5,112 nt of DNA from Hymenobacter sp. (GTDB taxonomy: Bacteria; Bacteroidota; Bacteroidia; Cytophagales; Hymenobacteraceae), in the NCBI GenBank assembly GCA_025362615.1, contig JANYFQ010000037.1, positions 1 to 5,112 of the forward strand, given 5' to 3'. This document shows, one piece after another, positions 1 to 5,112 of this stretch. The notes beneath the pieces were generated by a model. That model was not told the DNA's origin and did not search any database. It saw only the letters and a program-made list of their open reading frames with translations. Numbering within the stretch: the stretch's first letter is position 1; every line of letters begins with the position of its first letter. A program made the position numbers and the translations under genes.

Positions 1-1689
1 GCGGCGGCCGTGTCGTGCCTGCGGCTGTACCTGGCGCTGGGTTTGAAACTTGATAACGTGGTGGTGTTCGACAAAGACGGGCTTATCAATTTCGAGCGTA
101 CCGATTTGGCCCCCATTCAGATGCAGTTTGCCACGCGCCGCCCGCTCACGACGCTGGCCGAGGCGATGGAAGGGGCCGACGTGTTTCTGGGCCTCTCGGC
201 GGCCAACGTGCTGCCCGCCGGGCTGCTGCTGTGCATGGCGGCCAACCCCATCGTGTTTGCGCTGGCCAACCCCGAGCCGGAAATCGGTTACGAGCTGGCC
301 ACCAGTACGCGGGAGGATTTGATTATGGCCACTGGCCGCTCCGACCACCCCAACCAGGTGAACAACGTGCTGGGCTTTCCCTACATTTTTCGGGGTGCTT
401 TGGACGTGCGGGCCACCGAAATAAACGAGGCCATGAAGCTGGCCGCCGTGCGGGCGCTGGCCGAACTCAGCAAGGAGCCGGTGCCCGAAATGGTGAACAA
501 AGCCTACGGCGACAACACCCTCAGCTTCGGGCGCGACTACCTCATTCCCAAGCCCCTCGACCCGCGTCTCATCACCACCATCAGCCCCGCCGTGGCGCTG
601 GCGGCCATGGAAAGCGGCGTGGCCCGCCTGCCCATTGCCGACTGGGCCGCCTACGAAGACCAGCTCCGCGCCCGCCTCGGCGTGAACCAGAAGCTGATGA
701 ACCGCATCACCTCGGCGGCCCGCGCCAACCCCAAGCGCGTGGTGTTTGCCGAAGCCGACAACTACAAAATCCTCAAAGCCGCCCAAATCGTGCGCGACGA
801 GGGCATCTGCACGCCGATTTTGCTGGGGCCACAGCAGACAATCGAGGCCATCGCCCTGGCGAACAGCATTGATTTGACAGGTTGCGAAATCATCAACATC
901 CTCAAAAAAGAGCAGGACGGGCAACGCGACACCTTTGCCGAACTGCTGCACCAGAAGCGGCAGCGCCGGGGCGTGACGCTCTACGAGGCCAAGCGCCTGC
1001 TGCGCGAACGCAATTACTACGCCGCCATGATGGTGGAAACCGGGGCCGCCGATGCCTGCATCACCGGCCTCACCAAAGACTACGGCAAGAGCATCATCCC
1101 GTCGCTGCAAGTAATTGGTACGCAGGACGGAGTGCGGCGCGTGGCCTCCATGTACATCATTCAGAACAAGAAAGGTCCGTACTTTTTCGCCGACACCACC
1201 GTCAATATCAACCCCACGGCTGAGGAAATGGTCGAGATTATCGGCCTCACGGCGCGGGCCGTGCGCTTCTTCGACATCGAGCCCCGCGTGGCCGTCATCA
1301 GCTACTCCAATTTCGGCTCGGCCGCCGGGGTGCTGCCCGACAAAACGCGCCGCGCCACCGAAATGGCCAAAACCCGCTACCCGGAATTGCTGCTCGACGG
1401 CGAGATGCAGGCCAACGTGGCCCTCAGCCCGCACCTGTTGCAGGAGCATTACAGCTTCTCGCCCCTAGCCGAAAAAGGCGCTAACACGCTGATTTTCCCC
1501 AACGTCGAATCGGGCAACATCGCCTACAAAGTGCTCCAGGAAATTGGCGGAGCCGAAGTCATCGGCCCGATTTTGATGGGGATGCGCAAGCCCGTTCACA
1601 TCTTGCAACTCGGGGCCAGCGTGCGCGATATTGTGAACATGACAGCCATTGCGGTGGTCGATGCCCAGTTGGCCGTGCGCGGGTTGTAG
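1..1689 (+). CDS. maeB: NADP-dependent malic enzyme, MaeB type with C-terminal phosphotransacetylase-like domain (5' partial)
   Basis: Oxidatively decarboxylates malate to pyruvate with NADP+, a cytosolic source of NADPH and pyruvate. The frame is open to the first base, which encodes Ala-Ala-Ala that looks like the end of the GAGAAA dinucleotide-binding loop, so the GTG at base 10 is internal and about 200 N-terminal residues, with the catalytic Tyr/Lys and metal ligands, lie outside. Seen here: FDKDG after the second Rossmann strand (bases 67-81); FALANPEPEI (256-285) and PNQVNNVLGFP (349-381), with the malate-contacting Asn residues of the family; EINEAMKLAAVRALA; and YLIPKPLDPRLI, which closes the malic domain. 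From about base 703 a full-length (~328 aa) PTA-like domain follows, with SYSNFGSA (1300-1323) and FPNVESGNIAYK (1495-1530). In MaeB proteins this domain is a non-catalytic acetyl-CoA sensor; here the PTA active-site Ser-Arg pair aligns, from memory of the archaeal enzyme, with Gln-Leu (bases 1606-1611). It ends in TAG, directly followed by an inverted repeat. Confidence 0.95.
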   Translation, partial: AAAVSCLRLYLALGLKLDNVVVFDKDGLINFERTDLAPIQMQFATRRPLTTLAEAMEGADVFLGLSAANVLPAGLLLCMAANPIVFALANPEPEIGYELATSTREDLIMATGRSDHPNQVNNVLGFPYIFRGALDVRATEINEAMKLAAVRALAELSKEPVPEMVNKAYGDNTLSFGRDYLIPKPLDPRLITTISPAVALAAMESGVARLPIADWAAYEDQLRARLGVNQKLMNRITSAARANPKRVVFAEADNYKILKAAQIVRDEGICTPILLGPQQTIEAIALANSIDLTGCEIINILKKEQDGQRDTFAELLHQKRQRRGVTLYEAKRLLRERNYYAAMMVETGAADACITGLTKDYGKSIIPSLQVIGTQDGVRRVASMYIIQNKKGPYFFADTTVNINPTAEEMVEIIGLTARAVRFFDIEPRVAVISYSNFGSAAGVLPDKTRRATEMAKTRYPELLLDGEMQANVALSPHLLQEHYSFSPLAEKGANTLIFPNVESGNIAYKVLQEIGGAEVIGPILMGMRKPVHILQLGASVRDIVNMTAIAVVDAQLAVRGL

Positions 1690-1897
1690 GGTCAGTGGTC
1701 GGGCGAATCGCCCGAAGGGCTTGGCTACGCCGAACTTCGTTTCGTCCGGCCACTGCGGTTTGAACGGCTCGCGTAGGAGCGGCCGTTAGGAGGCAGCACA
1801 AGCGCACAGCCGTTTTGGGGCAGCCTACGCGCAGTGGCCGGACGAAACGAAGTTCGGCGTAGCCAACCGCTGCGCGGAATTCGCCCGACCACTGACC
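1690..1897. repeat. Large nested inverted-repeat element between maeB and ruvA
   Basis: The left arm (1690-1757) and right arm (1830-1897) are reverse complements at 62 of 68 positions: an outer 18-nt block and an inner 37-nt block match perfectly and flank a divergent 13-nt block (1708-1720 against 1867-1879). That block lies in a different small hairpin on each side: GGGCGA-A-TCGCCC at 1701-1713 on the left, CCGC-TGC-GCGG at 1867-1877 on the right. Each arm is itself palindromic: 1693-1707 pairs with 1741-1755 at 13 of 15 positions, and both exceptions are G-U pairs in RNA. The 72-nt centre holds another stem (AACGGC 1763-1768 with GCCGTT 1782-1787) and GCGTAGG/CCTACGC (1771-1777 with 1824-1830). 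The element starts one base after the maeB stop, so the transcript could fold into a strong terminator or 3'-protecting structure. A MITE- or REP-like mobile palindrome is equally possible. No clear target-site duplication is visible, and no ORF inside is convincing. Confidence 0.9.
1763..1787 (+). terminator. Central hairpin of the inverted repeat, possible maeB 3' structure
   Basis: AACGGC (1763-1768) pairs with GCCGTT (1782-1787), and inside it GCTC (1767-1770) can pair instead with GAGC (1777-1780) around a GCGTAG loop. No run of T follows, so this is not a canonical intrinsic terminator. If termination or 3'-end protection happens here, it is more likely through the whole 208-nt fold than through this stem alone. 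A terminator role is inferred only from position just downstream of the maeB stop. Confidence 0.3.
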
Positions 1898-1902
1898 GGC
1901 TT

Positions 1903-1927
1903 CATTCCTCATTCTTCATTCTTCATT
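1903..1927 (+). repeat. 7-bp tandem repeat CATTCTT upstream of ruvA
   Basis: Three and a half head-to-tail units: CATTCCT (1903-1909), CATTCTT (1910-1916), CATTCTT (1917-1923) and a partial CATT (1924-1927). It ends nine bases before the ruvA ATG, so it would lie in the 5' untranslated leader or overlap the promoter. It is AT-rich against a GC-rich background. A unit length of 7 could change promoter or leader spacing if copy number varies by slippage, but nothing here shows that it does. Confidence 0.8.
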
Positions 1928-1937
1928 AGAAAAAAAA
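1928..1937 (+). promoter_or_regulatory. A-rich translation initiation region of ruvA
   Basis: The bases AGAAAAAAA run directly into the ATG at 1937, and there is no GGAGG-like Shine-Dalgarno sequence in the preceding 25 bases. Bacteroidota generally do not depend on Shine-Dalgarno pairing and favour A-rich sequence just before the start, so this supports 1937 as the ruvA start. No promoter matching the Bacteroidota consensus (TTG, then TAnnTTTG) is convincing upstream. Confidence 0.5.
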
Positions 1938-2542
1938 TGATTGCCTACCTCGACGGAAAACTCGCCTACAAAGACCCCGCCCAAGCCATTCTCGACCTGC
2001 ACGGGTTGGGCTACGAAGTGCGGATTTCGCTGGCCACCTTCAGCAAGCTGCCCGCCGAGGGCGAGCGGGCCAAACTTTATACTTACCAGCATATTAAGGA
2101 AGACGGGCAAGCACTGTACGGCTTTTTGGACCCCAACGAGAAGGCGCTGTTCATGCTCCTGATATCGGTGTCGGGCATTGGGCCGGGCACCGGCATTGTG
2201 ATGGTGAGCAGCATGGGTGTGGGCGAAATCCGCGACGCGATTATCAACGAGAATGTGCGAGCTATCCAAAGCATTAAAGGCGTGGGGCCGAAGACGGCGC
2301 AGCGCGTGATACTGGAGCTTAAAGACAAGCTGCGCAAGGACGAGCTGCTGGCCAAAGCCGGCGTGGACACCGTGCCGCTGGCCCGCCAACACAATACCAA
2401 ACGCGCCGAAGCGTTGCAGGCCATGGTGACGCTGGGTTTTGCCCGCAGCGCCGCCGAAAAAACACTCGAACAAATCACCCAAAAGCACGGACCGGACCTC
2501 ACGATTGAGGAATTGATTAAATTTGCGTTGAAGTCGCACTAG
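1937..2542 (+). CDS. ruvA: Holliday junction branch migration complex subunit RuvA
   Basis: RuvA binds four-way junctions as a tetramer or octamer and loads the RuvB hexameric helicase to drive branch migration before RuvC cleavage, in recombination and replication-fork repair. At 201 aa it has the normal family length and is complete. Residues 1-63 form the OB-fold domain (MIAYLDGKLAYKDP start, YGFLDPNEKALF end). Residues 64-142 carry two helix-hairpin-helix motifs, with turns GIG at 80-82 and GVG at 115-117, the latter in SIKGVGPKTAQRVILELKDKL, the classic DNA-backbone-binding signature. A linker leads to the small three-helix domain III (about 155-199, with LGFARSAAEKTLEQI and IEELIKFAL) that contacts RuvB. 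The ATG follows an A-run, and the first residues match the family start exactly. It lies 247 bases after maeB and 186 before sprA. No ruvB or ruvC is present here, as is usual outside Proteobacteria. It ends in TAG. Confidence 0.97.
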   Translation: MIAYLDGKLAYKDPAQAILDLHGLGYEVRISLATFSKLPAEGERAKLYTYQHIKEDGQALYGFLDPNEKALFMLLISVSGIGPGTGIVMVSSMGVGEIRDAIINENVRAIQSIKGVGPKTAQRVILELKDKLRKDELLAKAGVDTVPLARQHNTKRAEALQAMVTLGFARSAAEKTLEQITQKHGPDLTIEELIKFALKSH

Positions 2543-2728
2543 GCCCGGTTGGGAAATAATTGCATTTGCGGCAGTTCTTACTGACACCGCTGGCCGCTGG
2601 CGCTTCGCTCGACTATTGTTATCTACGGTGTTTCGGAAACCCCTGGTTTGGTGGTAACTGCTACGGTCTGAACGGCTTGCAGCGGCCATCGGCCGGATAT
2701 TGGTTCGGAACGCATCTATCTTATTTGC
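2543..2728 (+). other. Gene-free leader between ruvA and sprA
   Basis: No plausible coding sequence lies here; a TGA at 2669-2671 closes the sprA frame upstream. Two small perfect hairpins are visible: AAACC-CCT-GGTTT (2637-2649) and CGGCC-ATC-GGCCG (2683-2695). Neither is followed by a T-tract, so neither is a convincing terminator. The stretch is partly AT-rich (2551-2567 and 2611-2625) and could hold a promoter for sprA, but I found no good TAnnTTTG box at proper spacing. TATCTTAT at 2717-2724 is a weak partial match placed too close to the start codon. It also contains the degenerate repeat at 2657-2687. Confidence 0.6.
2657..2687 (+). repeat. Degenerate copy of the maeB-ruvA repeat core (partner at 1752-1784)
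   Basis: This stretch aligns with 1752-1784 in the centre of the upstream inverted repeat. The shared order is ACTGC, GGT, TGAACGGCT, GC and AGCGGCC; the differences are a 3-nt insertion after ACTGC, two T/C substitutions and a 5-nt deletion before AGCGGCC. The substitutions are transitions and the order of blocks is kept, which suggests a decayed member of the same intergenic repeat family rather than chance. The long 68-nt arms are not present around this copy. Relationship judged by eye only. Confidence 0.45.
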
Positions 2729-5056
2729 TTGAAATCCGGTCAGAAGTTACTTCCCGTTTCGTTGGTTGCCGTGGCCTCGTTGCTGGCGTGGTGGGCGCAG
2801 GCCGGCCCGCTGGGGCATTCGCGCTTGGGTGCCGGTTGGCTGGGCGCGGGCCGGCGCGGCACGGCCGTGCTCGACACGCCCCGCCCGGCCGCCGTGGCCG
2901 ACACCAGCGCCCGCTACAAGCCCAGCCGCCGCCCCCGCCTGCGGCAAAAAGACCGGCCCGGCTCGCCGTTTGGTCCCGGTGCGCGGCGCTCGCCGCTGAC
3001 GTTGCCGCTGCCGCCGAGCGTGAAGCTGGGCGTGGTGGTGGACGACAGCCTGAAGAACTTCAACGTCGAGGAAAAGATAGGGAAGGACATTGACTTCCGC
3101 GACCCCAGCGTGGTGAGCTTCAAGGAGTACGAGGCGTACCAGCGGCGTGAGGCCATTCGGGAATACTACCGGCAGAAAATGCGCGGCGGCGTGGCCGGAG
3201 CACCCGCCAAGCCCGGCACTCCGCAGGCCAACCGACTGATTCCGAAGATTTACCTGGGACCGGTGGCCGACCGCATTTTCGGGGGCAGCTACGTGGACAT
3301 TCGGCCCGCCGGCTCCGTCACCATCAAGGCCGGCTGGCGGCAGAACTTCAACGAAAACCCGGCCCTGACGCTGCGGCAGCAGAGCGTGGGCGATTTCCTG
3401 TTCGAGCAGAACATGAACATCAACCTCACCGGGCAGATTGGCACCAAGCTCAAGCTGGTGTTCAACTACGACACCAAAGCCTCGTTCGACTTCGAGAACC
3501 AGATGAAGTTCGACTTCGGCGGCAAGGACACCGACATCATCAAAAAGCTCGACCTGGGCAACGTGAGCCTGCCGCTGACCAACTCGTTGGTGCAGGGCGG
3601 GCAAAACTTGTTCGGCATCAAAACCGAGCTGCAGTTTGGCCGGCTGGGCGTGACGGCCGTGGCCGCCACCGTGCGCGGCACCGCCGACGAGGTGCGGGTG
3701 CAAAACGGGGCGCAGGGCCGGCAGTACGAAATCAAGGCCAGCCAGTACGAGCGCGACCGGCACTTTTTCCTGTCGCATTTTTTCCGCGAGCGCTACGACC
3801 AAGCCCTGCGGAACCTGCCCACGGTGCAGAGCGGCGTGTCCATCACCCGGCTCGAAGTGTATGTGACGAACGACAACCGCACCACCGACAACCTGCGCAA
3901 CGTGGTGGCGCTGATGGATTTGGCCGAGCCGCTGCGCTACTACCGGCCGGGCTTTGCGCCTTTGCCATCCACCAACCCGCCCACGGCCCGCACCCCGGCC
4001 CGCAACGGCGCCAACCGCCAGTACGCGGCCCTGCTGGGCGGCGGCGCGACCGCCCGCGACAACGCCACCGTGGACACCTACCTGCAAGGCGGCAACGGCG
4101 GCGCGTTTCCGCCCCTGAGCAAAAACCTGGATTTTGAGCGCGTACGGGCCCGCAAGCTCGATGCCCGCGAGTACAGCTTCAACGCCCAGCTTGGCTACGT
4201 CAGCCTCAACACGGCCCTGCTGCCCGACCAGGTGCTGGCCGTGAGCTACGAGTATTTTTTCAACGGGCAGACTTACAAGGTGGGCGAAACCGTGGAGGAC
4301 TACACCACCGTGGGCCAGGACCAGGTGATTTTCCTTAAACTGCTCAAAGCCACCAACCCCGGCGTGGGCACACTGCCCGACCCGCGCCCCGACCCGCTGG
4401 CCCCGACCGCCGCCCCGGCCACCCGCAACACGCCGACCTGGGACTTGATGATGAAAAACATCTATCCCCTGAACGCTTCGCAGTTGCAGCGCGACAACTT
4501 TCAGCTCCAGATTATTTACAAGGACGACGCGACGGGCGTGGACTTGATTTCGCTGAAGGAAGGCGCTAAAATTCAGAACCAACCGCTGATTCAAGTGCTG
4601 GGCCTGGACCGCGTGAACCCCAACAACGACCGCAACCCGGACGGCAACTTCGACTACTTCCCCGGCATCACGATTGACCCCGAGCTGGGCAAAATCATTT
4701 TCCCGAACGTGCAGCCGTTCGGCAATTTCCTGCGGGCGCAGTTTGATACGACGGGCACCGACGCGGGCGCGGAGCGGGAGCGGATAAAGAAATACGTGTA
4801 CCAAAGCCTGTACAACCAGACCCAGAGCGACGCGCAGCAGCAGCAGGAGCGCGACAAGTTTTTCCTGCGGGGGCGGTTTCAGGGCGGGGCTTCGTCGGAT
4901 GAAATCAGCTTGCCCGGCATTGGCATTGCCCAGGGGTCGGTGCGGGTGCGGTCAGGTTCGACGCTGCTCACCGAAGGCACCGACTACCAGGTGTTTTACG
5001 ACCAGGCGAAGGTGAAAATCCTCAACCCGGCCTACCTTAATTCGGCCAACGAATAG
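2729..5056 (+). CDS. sprA: SprA, type IX secretion outer-membrane translocon protein (N-terminal part, ended by an in-frame TAG)
   Basis: SprA (Sov in Porphyromonas) is the very large outer-membrane beta-barrel that forms the type IX export channel, needed for gliding adhesins and secreted enzymes; family members run to about 2,300-2,500 aa. The TTG start at 2729 opens a signal peptide: Lys2/Lys6, a hydrophobic core about 8-22, and cleavage after AQA (residue 25). Upstream only ATT/ATC lie before an in-frame TGA (2669), and later starts would lose the basic n-region. Family landmarks: YKPSRRPRLRQKDRPGSPF (63-81), the YEAYQRREAIREYYRQK helix (134-150), RIFGGSYVDIRPAGSVTIKAG (182-202), NYDTKASFDFENQMKFDF (246-263), LGNVSLPL (276-283), GQNLFGIKTELQFG (291-304), ERDRHFFLSHFF (341-352), TWDLMMKNIYPL (570-581), FDYFPGITIDPELGKIIFP (641-659) and GSVRVRSGSTLLTEGTDY (736-753). 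Pro/Ala-rich stretches at about 410-430 and 547-570 look like loop insertions. The TAG at 5054-5056 falls inside a conserved region and the frame continues beyond it, so the 775-aa product would lack roughly two thirds of the protein. Confidence 0.93.
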   Translation: MKSGQKLLPVSLVAVASLLAWWAQAGPLGHSRLGAGWLGAGRRGTAVLDTPRPAAVADTSARYKPSRRPRLRQKDRPGSPFGPGARRSPLTLPLPPSVKLGVVVDDSLKNFNVEEKIGKDIDFRDPSVVSFKEYEAYQRREAIREYYRQKMRGGVAGAPAKPGTPQANRLIPKIYLGPVADRIFGGSYVDIRPAGSVTIKAGWRQNFNENPALTLRQQSVGDFLFEQNMNINLTGQIGTKLKLVFNYDTKASFDFENQMKFDFGGKDTDIIKKLDLGNVSLPLTNSLVQGGQNLFGIKTELQFGRLGVTAVAATVRGTADEVRVQNGAQGRQYEIKASQYERDRHFFLSHFFRERYDQALRNLPTVQSGVSITRLEVYVTNDNRTTDNLRNVVALMDLAEPLRYYRPGFAPLPSTNPPTARTPARNGANRQYAALLGGGATARDNATVDTYLQGGNGGAFPPLSKNLDFERVRARKLDAREYSFNAQLGYVSLNTALLPDQVLAVSYEYFFNGQTYKVGETVEDYTTVGQDQVIFLKLLKATNPGVGTLPDPRPDPLAPTAAPATRNTPTWDLMMKNIYPLNASQLQRDNFQLQIIYKDDATGVDLISLKEGAKIQNQPLIQVLGLDRVNPNNDRNPDGNFDYFPGITIDPELGKIIFPNVQPFGNFLRAQFDTTGTDAGAERERIKKYVYQSLYNQTQSDAQQQQERDKFFLRGRFQGGASSDEISLPGIGIAQGSVRVRSGSTLLTEGTDYQVFYDQAKVKILNPAYLNSANE

Positions 5057-5112
5057 CGGGTCGAGTTCGAGAAAAACGCGCTGGTGCAGGTGCAGCCGCG
5101 CCGCCTGCTCGG
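5057..5112 (+). pseudogene. sprA: Continuation of the sprA frame after the in-frame TAG (runs off the window)
   Basis: Read in the same frame as the upstream sprA sequence, these bases encode RVEFEKNALVQVQPRRLL and run off the window with no further stop. The sequence directly continues the SprA segment that ends LNPAYLNSANE: in the family a beta-strand of the type (I/L)-x-V-x-(F)-E-x-N-A follows at this point, then a QxxRxxxG-like stretch. Frame and similarity are kept, so the break is a single stop codon with no frameshift. Whether this is a true nonsense mutation or a base-call error near the end of the available sequence cannot be decided from the window. Confidence 0.75.

Noticed and set aside
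10..12. GTG at base 10 as the start of maeB
   Set aside because: The frame is open upstream to base 1 and encodes family sequence (the end of the nucleotide-binding loop), so the gene is cut by the window edge.
231..1223. Two further plus-strand frames (231-872 and 882-1223) inside maeB
   Set aside because: They are in another frame than the clear MaeB sequence, and their Arg/His/Gly/Pro-rich translations are typical frame-shadow composition.
1559..1912. 117-codon minus-strand frame across the maeB end and the inverted repeat
   Set aside because: Its codons come from the maeB antisense strand and the palindromic element, and the translation is Arg/Pro/Ala-rich without domain signal.
1916..2689. 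257-codon open frame on the minus strand opposite ruvA
   Set aside because: It covers all of the well-conserved ruvA in antisense and has no recognisable motif; GC-rich genes routinely give such frames.
2683..2695. CGGCC-ATC-GGCCG hairpin as a ruvA terminator
   Set aside because: It is only a 5-bp stem, lies 140 bases after the ruvA stop and has no T-tract; in GC-rich DNA such a stem is expected by chance.
2717..2727. TATCTTATTTG as a Bacteroidota -7 box for sprA
   Set aside because: The spacing between TA and TTTG is wrong, and transcription would begin at or inside the start codon.
2560..3093. 177-codon plus-strand frame over the sprA leader and N-terminus
   Set aside because: It overlaps the sprA signal peptide and conserved N-terminal region in a different frame, and its C-terminal half is low-complexity Gly/Arg/Ala.
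2747..4804. 685-codon open frame on the minus strand opposite sprA
   Set aside because: It is antisense to unmistakable SprA coding sequence. Its translation is rich in Val, His, Gly, Arg and Ala in the way expected from the complement of GC-rich codons, and shows no recognisable domain.
5054..5056. General reassignment of TAG to a sense codon in this organism
   Set aside because: maeB and ruvA both end in TAG exactly at the normal family C-terminus, so TAG works as a stop here.

Overview
The window is about 5.1 kb of high-GC DNA, with strongly G/C-biased third codon positions. It most likely comes from a pigmented, GC-rich member of the Bacteroidota (Cytophagales; Hymenobacter-like is my best guess). 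The main support is the gene order NADP-malic enzyme, ruvA, sprA. SprA is found only in Bacteroidota with a type IX secretion system, and from memory the ruvA-sprA neighbourhood is shared with Flavobacterium. Starts without a Shine-Dalgarno sequence, one of them with an A-run before the ATG, also fit. The genus is an inference.

Layout, all genes on the + strand. Bases 1-1689: the C-terminal ~562 codons of a MaeB-type malic enzyme with its fused phosphotransacetylase-like domain; the gene began before the window. Bases 1690-1897: an elaborate inverted-repeat element with 68-nt arms matching at 62 positions, each arm also able to fold on itself. Bases 1903-1927: a 7-bp tandem repeat (CATTCTT). 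Bases 1937-2542: a complete ruvA (201 aa). Bases 2543-2728: a gene-free leader holding a degenerate copy of part of the upstream repeat. From 2729 to the window end: sprA, the giant outer-membrane translocon protein of type IX secretion, starting at TTG with a clear signal peptide.

The main anomaly is in sprA. A TAG at 5054-5056 interrupts the conserved reading frame, and SprA-like sequence continues in the same frame to the window edge. The same triplet ends maeB and ruvA normally, so general amber reassignment is unlikely. A sequencing or assembly error, or a genuine nonsense mutation, are the leading explanations.

The three genes do not form a biochemical pathway. MaeB supplies NADPH and pyruvate from malate, RuvA works on Holliday junctions, and SprA exports proteins for surface display and gliding. 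I see no previously undescribed multi-gene system here. The unexplained structure is the palindromic repeat, its partial relative upstream of sprA, and the broken sprA frame.
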